From positions 1 to 14,405 of the forward strand of contig RFUD01000015.1 in the NCBI GenBank assembly GCA_009923125.1: a DNA stretch of 14,405 nt, given 5' to 3'. Origin of the DNA: Planctomycetia bacterium. GTDB taxonomy: Bacteria > Planctomycetota > Planctomycetia > Pirellulales > UBA1268. The notes under the pieces are model-generated. The model was not told where the DNA came from and did no database searches. It saw only the letters and a program-made list of their open reading frames with translations. Made by a program: the position numbers and the translations under genes. Shown piece by piece: positions 6,618 through 14,154 of the stretch. The number at the start of each line of letters is the position of its first letter. Positions within the stretch are counted from its first letter, which is position 1.

Positions 6618-8363
6618 ATGTCCGACGAAACATCCGCCCCTGCCGCCAAGCCGAGTGCCGTCGAGGTCGCCAAGACCGCCAGCAACTATCTGCGGGGCGA
6701 CATCGCCAAGGAGCTCGTGGATGGTGCGCCGGGCTTCGGCAAGCCTTCGATCCAGCTCCTCAAAAACCACGGCACCTACCAGCAGGACGACCGCGAGACC
6801 CGCAAGGCGGTGGACGGCAAGAAGAGCGAGCGGCAGATCTCGTTCATGATCCGCACCTGTGTGCCGGGCGGCAAACTCACGGCGGAGCAGTTGCTCGCCG
6901 CGATCGACATGGGGGACGAACTCGGCAACGGCACGATCCGGCTCACCACCAGGCAGTCGATCCAGCACCACGGCGTGGTGAAAGGCGAGCTCAAGGACTT
7001 CATGCAGCGGGTGCACGCCAACCACCTCACGACGCTCGCGGCCTGCGGCGACGTGGAGCGGAACATCATGTGCTGCCCCGCGCCGCTCCACGGCAATCCC
7101 GTCCGCGACCAGATGCAGGCGAAACTCGACGAACTGGCCAGGCATCTCGCCCCGCGGACACGGGCCTACTACGAGATCTGGCTCACGAATCCCGACACGG
7201 GCGAGCAGGAGAAGGTGGCCGGCGGCCCGGAGGTGATCGAGCCGATTTACGGTCCGACGTATCTGCCGCGCAAGTTCAAGACCGCCTTCGCCCTCCCCGA
7301 AGACAACTGCACCGACGTCTACGCCAATGACCTCGGCTTCATCGTCGTCCACGAGGGTGGAAAAATCCTCGGCTACAACGTGCTCGCCGGTGGCGGCATG
7401 GGCGTGACGCCGAGCGCCGCCAAGACCTTTCCGGCGCTCGCGAAGCGGCTGGGCTTCGTGCTGCCCGAGGACGTGCTCGACATCGCCACCGCGATCGTGA
7501 AGGTGCAGCGCGACTTCGGCAACCGCTCCGATCGCAAGGTGGCCCGGCTCAAGTACACCATCCACACGATGGGCCTGGAAAACTTCCGGAAGAAGGTGGA
7601 GGAGTATTTCGGCAAGCCTCTGGCCCCCTGCCACCCGGCGGATGTCCACGGCTTCGACGATCACATCGGCTGGCATGAACAGGGCGACGGGAAGTTTTTC
7701 TATGGCTTCAACGTCGAGAACGGCCGCGTCCACGACACCGGCGATTTCCGGCTCAAGACGGCGCTCGGTCGAATCCTGCGGGACATCAAGCCGGGTGTGC
7801 GGATCACGGCGCACCAGAGCCTGCTGTTCACCGATCTGACAATTACAGACCGCGAGCGGATCGTGAAGATCCTCCACGACCACGGCGTGAAGACCTCCGA
7901 GGAGATCAGCACGCTGAGGCGCTGGAGCATGGCCTGCGTGGCCCTGCCGACCTGCGGCCTCGCCGTGGCCGAGAGCGAGCGGGTGCTGCCCGGGCTCATC
8001 GACTCGCTCGAGCCGGAGGTGGCGAAGCTCGGCCTCTCGAGCGAGGCCTTCACGCTCCGGATGACAGGCTGCCCCAACGCCTGCGCCCGTCCCTACAACT
8101 CCGATATCGGGATCGTGGGCCGCACGCTCGGGAAGTACACGATCTTCCTCGGCGGCCGGCTCCTCGGCGACCGGCTCAACACGCAGTACAAAGACGTGGT
8201 GCCGTTCGAGGAACTCTCCAAGGAGATCACGGCCGTGCTCGCCTGCTACAAGGCGGAACGGAAGCCGGGCGAAACCCTCGGGGACTTCTGCCACAGGAAG
8301 GGTGTCGACGGCGTGCGCACCTGGGCCGACGAGTGGCTGGCCGGCGCTCGCGGGCATGGCTGA
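6618..8363 (+). CDS. sir: Assimilatory sulfite reductase, siroheme/[4Fe-4S] haemoprotein
   Basis: This 581-residue cytoplasmic enzyme reduces sulfite to sulfide with six electrons for cysteine synthesis. Both CysI/NirA repeats are complete. Cluster and siroheme ligands are Cys440 and Cys446 (CVALPTC) and Cys485 and Cys489 (TGCPNAC). The four substrate-binding positions known from E. coli CysI are conserved: Arg79, Arg148, Lys219 and Lys221 (LPRKFKT). Nitrite reductases typically have Asn at the last of these, so Lys221 favours sulfite. The CARPY segment after the last ligands resembles plant and cyanobacterial ferredoxin-dependent enzymes more than E. coli CysI (CGRAM). A ferredoxin donor is therefore likely, and no CysJ-like flavoprotein gene is nearby. 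The start at 6618 has GAGGAA (6608-6613) upstream. It stands alone, convergent with the phosphatase gene 18 bases further on. It is often labelled cysI in automatic annotation. Confidence 0.93.
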   Translation: MSDETSAPAAKPSAVEVAKTASNYLRGDIAKELVDGAPGFGKPSIQLLKNHGTYQQDDRETRKAVDGKKSERQISFMIRTCVPGGKLTAEQLLAAIDMGDELGNGTIRLTTRQSIQHHGVVKGELKDFMQRVHANHLTTLAACGDVERNIMCCPAPLHGNPVRDQMQAKLDELARHLAPRTRAYYEIWLTNPDTGEQEKVAGGPEVIEPIYGPTYLPRKFKTAFALPEDNCTDVYANDLGFIVVHEGGKILGYNVLAGGGMGVTPSAAKTFPALAKRLGFVLPEDVLDIATAIVKVQRDFGNRSDRKVARLKYTIHTMGLENFRKKVEEYFGKPLAPCHPADVHGFDDHIGWHEQGDGKFFYGFNVENGRVHDTGDFRLKTALGRILRDIKPGVRITAHQSLLFTDLTITDRERIVKILHDHGVKTSEEISTLRRWSMACVALPTCGLAVAESERVLPGLIDSLEPEVAKLGLSSEAFTLRMTGCPNACARPYNSDIGIVGRTLGKYTIFLGGRLLGDRLNTQYKDVVPFEELSKEITAVLACYKAERKPGETLGDFCHRKGVDGVRTWADEWLAGARGHG

Positions 8364-8381
8364 TGCAGCAGGGGGGCAACG

Positions 8382-10115
8382 CTACTCCGTCGCGAAGGCG
8401 GCGGGATCGGTGAGCACGAACAGGTGGCCGTGGTCGCTCGTCACGATCACCGCGGTGTCGGCCCAGCCGCCATGGGCCTCGATCCAGCGGAAGATCGCCC
8501 GCAGCGCGGCGTCGCCGCTCTGCACCGCACCGATGCAGTTGTCGATGTTGTTGGCGTGACTGGCCCAGTCGACGTCGCCCGCCTCCACCATCAGCCAGAA
8601 GTCGCCTCGCGTGGCCAACACGTCGAGGGCCGCCGTGGCCATGTCGGCGAGTGTCGGATTCTCACGGATGTCCGCCGCCGTGTAGCGGATCGGCGGGGAG
8701 TATTTCTTTTTCAGGCCTTCGAGCGTCTCCCGCTTCTCGGGCTCCACGACCACCGGGTCGTACCCGCCGTCGGCCGTCGCGAACGGCAGCTGTCCTTCGC
8801 CGGCGCCGAAGAAGCCGAACAGCCGTTTTCCATCGGTGATGCACGACCGGACGGCTTCGCGGAGCACCTCTGGCCCCGCGCGGCCCGGCGTGCGCAGCGC
8901 GAGGCGATAGCGGCCGCCGCCGACCGCGTCGATCACGCGAAGCGACGACTCGGCGACGTATTTGTTGCCCGGTTCGAAGTTCGCGCCCTGGCCCTTGTCG
9001 TCACGCACGTCCACGCCGAAGCCGCCGCCGACGAGCACGTCGAGACCGGGGAGCGGCTCGGTGCGATGGGCGATCGACGGCAGGCCGAGCTGGTCGCGGG
9101 CGATGTCCTGGTAGTCGTCGCGGCTGACGTTGTTGGCATAGGCGCACGCCGGCGTCGCGTGCGACACCGGCACGCTCGACACGGCCCCCACCGCCCAGCC
9201 CCGCTTCTGGAGCGTGACGGCGATCGGCTCGAGCAACGCACCGGTGGGATCGACGTTGATCGCGTCGTTGTAGGTCTTCCTGCCGGAGCAGAGCGCGGTG
9301 GCCGACGCGGCCGAATCGGTCACGGCATGGGGCCGTTCGCGGCTGCGGCCGGTGAGGTAGCGGAGATCGATCCGTGTGTCCCAGGGTGTCGTGCCTCCGA
9401 GCGTCGCATCGTAGCCGCCCCCCGTCTTGCCACCCGGATTCCTCACCGCCTGGGCATCGACGTCGAACGACGTGCCGTCGTTGGCCGGGCTGGTGACGCA
9501 AAACCCGAAGTCGGTCGGGGCGGCGGAATAGTCCTGGAACACGAAGCCGGTGCCCCGACCGGAGTCGTACGCGACGCGGCCCGTCGCGGCGATCGCGGCC
9601 GTGCGGGTCGTCGTCCAGTCGAGTCCGTCGAACACGACGAGGATCACCCGCCGCTTGCCGGCCGCGACGGCCGCGAGCTGCAGCCGGTGCACATCGGTCT
9701 GGTCGCAGTACTCGGCCTGGGGATTGAGCGTGCCATCCGGAAGGCTGCCGTAGAGCGACTCGATCCTGACCGGATCACGGTATGGACTGTTCGGCCCGGC
9801 GACGCCATCCAGCAGGAGCCCGAAGGTGTAGATGGGGATCAGCCGATTCGAATGGTTCGACCATTCGACGTAGCGATCGGGCCGAACGCCCCAGTGGCCC
9901 CACGCCGCCCGTCCGGTCCGTTCGGCCTCCCGCTCCAGCTCGCGGACGCGGTCCCGCACGCGGTCGCGGACGGGATTGGCCGCCGCGGGCACCTGGATCG
10001 CACGCGGGCGGGGGCCGCGATCGACGGTGATCCACCCCGCGATGCCCGCCACGACGAACAGCCCCAGCAGGCGGGCCCAGGCCTGGCTCCGGGCGTCATG
10101 ATCCGCTCGTCCCAT
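8382..10115 (-). CDS. Membrane-anchored alkaline phosphatase, short C-terminus
   Basis: This 577-residue metal-dependent phosphomonoesterase of the PhoA superfamily releases phosphate outside the cytoplasm. Residues 12-30 form one hydrophobic segment (signal anchor), followed by a charged RDRVRDRVRELEREAER stretch (50-66). Visible active-site elements are VVFDG with Asp163, the nucleophile motif VTDSAASAT with Ser268, SHATPA with His319 and Thr321 (most phosphatases also have His where E. coli has Asp), VEAGDVDWASH with Glu511, Asp516 and His520, and TSDHGH with Asp561 and His562. The protein ends only 15 residues after His562, so the usual last zinc ligand (His412 in E. coli PhoA) and the C-terminal strand region are absent. 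No frameshift in the next bases restores them. The start at 10115 is chosen because it gives the signal anchor; the longer frame overlaps the GNAT gene. It follows that gene by 20 bases, probably in the same operon. Confidence 0.88.
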   Translation of the reverse strand: MGRADHDARSQAWARLLGLFVVAGIAGWITVDRGPRPRAIQVPAAANPVRDRVRDRVRELEREAERTGRAAWGHWGVRPDRYVEWSNHSNRLIPIYTFGLLLDGVAGPNSPYRDPVRIESLYGSLPDGTLNPQAEYCDQTDVHRLQLAAVAAGKRRVILVVFDGLDWTTTRTAAIAATGRVAYDSGRGTGFVFQDYSAAPTDFGFCVTSPANDGTSFDVDAQAVRNPGGKTGGGYDATLGGTTPWDTRIDLRYLTGRSRERPHAVTDSAASATALCSGRKTYNDAINVDPTGALLEPIAVTLQKRGWAVGAVSSVPVSHATPACAYANNVSRDDYQDIARDQLGLPSIAHRTEPLPGLDVLVGGGFGVDVRDDKGQGANFEPGNKYVAESSLRVIDAVGGGRYRLALRTPGRAGPEVLREAVRSCITDGKRLFGFFGAGEGQLPFATADGGYDPVVVEPEKRETLEGLKKKYSPPIRYTAADIRENPTLADMATAALDVLATRGDFWLMVEAGDVDWASHANNIDNCIGAVQSGDAALRAIFRWIEAHGGWADTAVIVTSDHGHLFVLTDPAAFATE

Positions 10116-10135
10116 GGCAGGACCCCGCAGCGAAC

Positions 10136-11620
10136 CTACGCCGGCACGTCGTCCCAGATCGGGCACCACAGCGGCGTCCGCGGGAAGAGCTGCGCGGCGA
10201 GCTTCACCGCGACCTGCGTCGAGGGCTCGATCCGACCGGCTGCCACGGCCTCCTGCGGGTCGCACTGACCGAGGACGAGGCCGGCCAGTTCGTCGCCGGA
10301 AAGCCGCAGGTAACTGCGGCCCACGCGTCCGGCCTGCACCGTCGCCTTCGCGTCGGCGACGATGATCGAGCCGCGGAAGTTCGGGGCTTCGAGTCCGAGC
10401 TCCACCGTCTCCCGGATGCCCGCCTCGGCAACCCGCTTCACGAACAATGGCACGAGCGCTTCGAGCGTCTCGAGCGGCCGGAACAGTTTGGCGACGATCA
10501 TCCGCTCACCCGGCTGGGCGGCGTTGGCATGGTCGCCATCCATGACCGCGGCATGCAGCGGATCGGCGGCGGCCGACTCGAAGATGATCTCCTGCCGATC
10601 GTTCTCGACCGCCTCCGCGCAGACCCGCGCCAGGATCTCGCGCTCCAGCCCCGGAAACTCCGGATCGGCCATCAGCTCCAGCACGCGGTTGCCCGACTGG
10701 ATGCAGTAGCCGACGATCCGCGCCGTCGTCTCGTGGAGATCGTAGCGGTCCTGGCCGACCAGCGCGACGATCAACGAGTCGAACGCGCCGCGGCTGATCA
10801 GCCACCGCGAGTACGCTTCGCTGCGGTCGAGCGGCCCGATGAACCGCGATGCATTCTGCCGGTAGATCCGCAGGATCGCCGGGAGTTCGACATGGCGCCA
10901 CTGCCGCATCGTGACCGGCTCACCCACGCGCGGCGGGCTCTCGAGCAGGCGGGCGAGGATGTCCGTCGGCCGCCCCGGCGTCACGCCGTCGCGACCGAGC
11001 ACCGTCCAGCCGAGTTCGTGGAACGACGGCGCGATCCGGGTGCGCGACAGACCCACCCACGCGCCGATCTGCCGCATCCGGTCCTCCGCCGCCCGCACCA
11101 GCCGCTGGCCGTGTCCGGCGCCGCGGCATTCCGGCAGCACGGCCACGCGGTCGATCGCCGCCGCAGTGAGCGGCACGGCGTCGAGCAGCACCGTCCGCGG
11201 CATGACCTCGATGTGGCCGACGATCCGGCCGGCGAGCCGGGCCACGAGCCGATTGGCCGCGTCGTGTTCCGGATGATCGACGGCCGCATGGAATTCACCC
11301 TTCGAGGGGGGCGTTGGCAGGCCGGAGAGGAGTTGCAGAATTTCGCTCTGATCGCCCGCCCGTGCCGGGGCGACGTGGCATTCCTCGAGCATCCAGGCCG
11401 GCGGCTTGAGCGGCAGGATCGGATGCTCCGGCAGGTGCCGAATCGCCACCCGCTTCGCCGCGGGCCGGCGGCTGACGACGGTGCCGGCGGGGCGGATCTC
11501 GATCGTGGCCACCGCCTTCGAGGCCGATTTCTCGAGTCGCTTGGCGGCCTTGGACGACCCCTTCGCAGCCCGCACCACCCGTGCGGTGGAGTGCCGCGCC
11601 GAACGATCTCTCCGACCCAT
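10136..11620 (-). CDS. GNAT N-acetyltransferase with C-terminal SCP2-like domain (Eis-like layout)
   Basis: This 494-residue protein, probably cytoplasmic, would transfer an acyl group from acyl-CoA to an unknown amine. The first 60 residues are a basic, Ala/Lys/Arg-rich extension. A GNAT domain (about 82-225) follows, with the acetyl-CoA loop RGAGHG (166-171) after the IDRVAVLPE strand (157-164). A second, degenerate GNAT-like region occupies about 235-350. Residues about 375-485 resemble a sterol-carrier-protein-2-like fold, with RGSIIVADAKATVQAG (416-431) and the ending SGDELAGLVLG (441-451). The order GNAT, GNAT-like, SCP2-like is that of the Eis family, although its aminoglycoside-type activity cannot be assumed. 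The ATG at 11620 is preceded by AAAGGAG, unlike the ATG 16 codons upstream. It lies between the BshC-like gene (61 bases upstream) and the phosphatase gene (20 bases downstream). Confidence 0.83.
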   Translation of the reverse strand: MGRRDRSARHSTARVVRAAKGSSKAAKRLEKSASKAVATIEIRPAGTVVSRRPAAKRVAIRHLPEHPILPLKPPAWMLEECHVAPARAGDQSEILQLLSGLPTPPSKGEFHAAVDHPEHDAANRLVARLAGRIVGHIEVMPRTVLLDAVPLTAAAIDRVAVLPECRGAGHGQRLVRAAEDRMRQIGAWVGLSRTRIAPSFHELGWTVLGRDGVTPGRPTDILARLLESPPRVGEPVTMRQWRHVELPAILRIYRQNASRFIGPLDRSEAYSRWLISRGAFDSLIVALVGQDRYDLHETTARIVGYCIQSGNRVLELMADPEFPGLEREILARVCAEAVENDRQEIIFESAAADPLHAAVMDGDHANAAQPGERMIVAKLFRPLETLEALVPLFVKRVAEAGIRETVELGLEAPNFRGSIIVADAKATVQAGRVGRSYLRLSGDELAGLVLGQCDPQEAVAAGRIEPSTQVAVKLAAQLFPRTPLWCPIWDDVPA

Positions 11621-11625
11621 GGTCG

Positions 11626-11632
11626 CTCCTTT
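11626..11632 (-). promoter_or_regulatory. Ribosome binding site for the GNAT gene
   Basis: On the minus strand AAAGGAG ends 5 bases before the ATG at 11620. It is the strongest ribosome binding site in the right-hand cluster and decides the start. Together with the 61-base spacer, the largest gap of the cluster, it allows for a separate promoter here, but I could not pick a convincing -35/-10 pair. Confidence 0.65.
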
Positions 11633-11681
11633 CCCTGGAGTGCTCGAATTCAGTCCGTTGCTCGACAAGATATGGGGATTT

Positions 11682-13352
11682 TCAGTCGGTTTCCAGTAGC
11701 AGGAACGACCGCAGCGTCTTTTCCGGGAAAAAACACCACGGATGCGCGCGCGATCGCAGCACGTCCCGGGCCCGTCTGCTCATCGCGAGCGGGGCGATGC
11801 GATCGAGGGCCGCACAGCGCAGCGCCTCCACGTGCGGCTGCAGCCCCGCGTTGACGGCGCGGATCTCGTGACAGCGGCGCCGGGACAGCGTCACCGTGGG
11901 GTGCGTGTCGATCCAGTGTCGTTTGCGGCGGATCATCTCGCGGACCTCCTCCGACTGCCGCTCGAGCGGCTCGAGGTGTCGCTCGGGATGGAACTCGAGG
12001 TCGCGCAGCAGCCGCTGCACCGCGGCCAGGTCCGCGGCCGGATCTGCAGCGGCGAGTTCGGGGAAGCGGTCATCCACCGGCAGCCGGAGCGTGCCCGACA
12101 CCACCGCGTGACGCGGCGGGTCGCAGCCGGTGAGCTGGCGGACGATGGCGTCGGTCAGCTGGTCGTAGGCGGCGCCGCCGATGCCATGCACGAAGACGTC
12201 GGAGATCATCAGTCGGGCGAGCATCGTGGTCACGATCGCGCGGGGACGCAGCCGGATCGCATGCTCCTCCAGCCGCGACAGCGCGTCCACCCATCTGGCC
12301 GGCGAGGTGTCGGGCGAGATCGGGAGCTCGACCCGCACCGTCTCCAGGTCGGAGAGCGTGAGCGTGCCCGAGTCGCCGACGGTGGCGAAGACCCGGCGAC
12401 GACGCGGGTCGTCGCGCGACCACATCCACCACGGCACCTCGAACCAGGGCTCCTCGCCGGGGGACTCGACGCGCAGCGCGAGATCGGCCATCGGCCGGCC
12501 GCGGCCGCGGACCCGGTGCATCCGGCGGTAGCCCGCGAGCGCCGCGTTGTAGGCCTCGTGGAACTGCCGCCCGTGGGCGAGCAGCCAGCCGGTGAACACC
12601 ATCACCGTGGGCAGCCGCACCAGCTCGCTCACCGGCACCTCGAGCGTCTCCCAGCCGAACCGTTCCTCGAGTGCGTGGCGGGCCTGCGCGAGCGCCAGGC
12701 CGAGGCGGTGGCACTCGGCCGCGCGCTCCACCGCCAGCGGCCACCAGCGCCGCAGGATCGGCTGCGGTTCGAGGGGCGCGAGCAGGGCGCTGGCCCGCGA
12801 CCCGAACGACGCGAACAGGTCGCGGTCGAGGATCGGCCGTTCCTCCCAGGCCATCTCGGGGGCCGGTGCATCGAACGGCACGTCCTCCAGGTGCGCCTCC
12901 CGCGGCGTGCCCACCGGCACGCCCACGCCCGCGTGCACGCAGCGGTCGGTGTCCACGACGAGATTGAGCGCGGTGCCGGACACGGCTCGGGCATACGCAT
13001 CGAGGGCGGCGTTCTTGAGCCACACCCCCGGATGGAACAGATCGGGCTGATGGCCCCCCATCACGATCGGCCGCGCGATCCAGTCGGCCACGTCGGCAGG
13101 CCGGTCGGCGTCGCGATAGCTCTGCGTGTACTCCGCCGCGACCGTGAGCACCTCGCGCCGGGTGGCCGCGACGAGCTCCCACAGCTTGAGGTCGCCGATG
13201 CGGGTGTCGAAGGCGGCCCGGAGGAGCCGGTTGTTGTCCACGAGGGTCTCGATCGAGCCGGCGGGGTTCGCGGCGGTCGGCCGGACCGGCGGATCGAGAA
13301 GCCTCGCGCCCGATCGCTCGGGGGGCCTCGGCGTGCTGCGGGATGGGGGCAT
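11682..13352 (-). CDS. Conserved-looking protein of unknown function, faint BshC-like motifs
   Basis: This 556-residue protein does not belong to a family I recognise with confidence. It has no signal peptide or membrane segment, so it is probably cytoplasmic. Notable segments are VMGGHQPDLFHPGVWLKNAA (97-116), VVDTDRCVHAGVG (132-144), MVFTGWLLAHG (251-261), LRPRAIVTTMLARLMISD (368-385), FVHGIGGAAYDQLTD (387-401), a Glu/Arg-rich probable helix or coiled coil (about 445-478), and HPWCFFPEKTLRSFLLLE near the end (537-554). The first and the paired LRPR/GIGGAAYDQL segments recall BshC, the cysteine-adding enzyme of bacillithiol synthesis (TGQQxGL…GPLYTxxK; LRP…GGPxEIAY). That is a weak resemblance and a different function is quite possible. 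The ATG at 13352 gives a Pro/Arg-rich first 30 residues, so the true start may be a later non-ATG codon. It lies 16 bases after the glycosyltransferase stop, on the same strand. Confidence 0.72.
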   Translation of the reverse strand: MPPSRSTPRPPERSGARLLDPPVRPTAANPAGSIETLVDNNRLLRAAFDTRIGDLKLWELVAATRREVLTVAAEYTQSYRDADRPADVADWIARPIVMGGHQPDLFHPGVWLKNAALDAYARAVSGTALNLVVDTDRCVHAGVGVPVGTPREAHLEDVPFDAPAPEMAWEERPILDRDLFASFGSRASALLAPLEPQPILRRWWPLAVERAAECHRLGLALAQARHALEERFGWETLEVPVSELVRLPTVMVFTGWLLAHGRQFHEAYNAALAGYRRMHRVRGRGRPMADLALRVESPGEEPWFEVPWWMWSRDDPRRRRVFATVGDSGTLTLSDLETVRVELPISPDTSPARWVDALSRLEEHAIRLRPRAIVTTMLARLMISDVFVHGIGGAAYDQLTDAIVRQLTGCDPPRHAVVSGTLRLPVDDRFPELAAADPAADLAAVQRLLRDLEFHPERHLEPLERQSEEVREMIRRKRHWIDTHPTVTLSRRRCHEIRAVNAGLQPHVEALRCAALDRIAPLAMSRRARDVLRSRAHPWCFFPEKTLRSFLLLETD

Positions 13353-13368
13353 GTACGGTCGGCCGCGA

Positions 13369-14124
13369 TCAGGTCGCCGCGCCCGCCGCGGCCGCCACTG
13401 CCGACTCCGCCCGATCGAGCACGCGGCGGTAGTAGGCCAGACGCGTCGCCGCATCGTCCAGTGCGCCCCCGAAACTCCGCGCCAGGTCGAGATACACGAG
13501 GGGCACGGGCAGCTCCACGACCTTCAGCCCCGCCGCGACCGCCTGCACCCAGACCTCGAGTGGCATCGCATAGCCGGTCTCGGTCGGTCGGAGCCGCTCG
13601 AGGGCCCGGCGGGAGTAGGCCTTGAACCCGCAGAACGCGTCGGTGATGGCGAGCCCGAGGCGGGCGTTGATCTCGGCCGTGATCTCGGCGTTGATCCGCC
13701 GACGTGCGGCCGGCGGGGCCGTGTCTCCGGGAAAACTCGCCAGGTAGCGGCTGCCGCTGACGATGTCGGCCCCTCCGGTGGCCAGCGTCGCCGCGAAGTC
13801 GGGAATCAGCCGGGGCTGGTGCTGGCCGTCGCAGTCGATCGTCACGAGCCCGTCCCACCCGCCGTCGCGGGCCGCCTGGAAGGCCGTCGCCAGCGCCGCG
13901 CCATAGCCACGGTTTTCCGCATGCCGCACGACGCGGATGTCGCCCCGCCCGCGGAGCAGTTCGTCGGTGCCGTCGGTCGAGCCGTCATCCACGACCAGCA
14001 CGTCCGGCGCGAACCGCAGCACCTCGTCGAGGACCGGGAGAACGTGGGCCGCCTCGTTGTAGACAGGCAGGGCGGTGAGCAATCGTTTCACGGGAATCCG
14101 CCCGGGCCGCGGTGGGTTCGACAC
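13369..14124 (-). CDS. Family 2 glycosyltransferase (dolichyl-phosphate-mannose-synthase-like)
   Basis: This 251-residue GT-A enzyme transfers a sugar from a nucleotide donor to an unknown acceptor, probably a polyprenyl phosphate or a cell-surface glycan. It has ALPVYNEA (18-25), VVDDGSTDGT (44-53) with the donor-binding Asp pair, TIDCDGQHQP (95-104) with the DxD-type metal site, VSGSRY (122-127) and FCGFKAYSR (164-172). There is no C-terminal membrane helix, so it is soluble or peripheral. The start shown is the GTG at 14124. A GTG at 14091 would give 240 residues beginning just before the conserved KRLLTALPVYNE; neither has a good ribosome binding site. It lies 30 bases after the NIF3-family gene and 16 bases before the BshC-like gene, all in the same direction. 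The donor and acceptor cannot be read from sequence. Confidence 0.92.
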   Translation of the reverse strand: MSNPPRPGRIPVKRLLTALPVYNEAAHVLPVLDEVLRFAPDVLVVDDGSTDGTDELLRGRGDIRVVRHAENRGYGAALATAFQAARDGGWDGLVTIDCDGQHQPRLIPDFAATLATGGADIVSGSRYLASFPGDTAPPAARRRINAEITAEINARLGLAITDAFCGFKAYSRRALERLRPTETGYAMPLEVWVQAVAAGLKVVELPVPLVYLDLARSFGGALDDAATRLAYYRRVLDRAESAVAAAAGAAT

Positions 14125-14154
14125 CGTGCAAGTGTAGAGGCCCGGAACCGCCGA

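Noticed and set aside
8364..8381. G-run between the sulfite reductase and phosphatase stops as a sign of a frameshifted phosphatase C-terminus
   Set aside because: The run lies after the phosphatase stop, and the other frames beyond it do not encode a PhoA-like C-terminus.
11719..11731. Perfect inverted repeat TTTTCC-G-GGAAAA
   Set aside because: It lies inside the conserved-looking CFFPEKT codons of the BshC-like gene, the loop is one base, and it cannot fold as a useful hairpin.
6591..13625. Very long open frames on the strand opposite the sulfite reductase, phosphatase, GNAT and BshC-like genes (e.g. 6591-8357 minus, 8424-10268 plus, 10529-11854 plus, 11742-13625 plus)
   Set aside because: Each is in exact codon register with the real gene (codon position 1 opposite 3). 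In a GC-rich gene the codons TTA, CTA and TCA, which would give stops on the other strand, are rare, so such open frames are expected. Their translations are Arg/His/Val-rich and lack family motifs.
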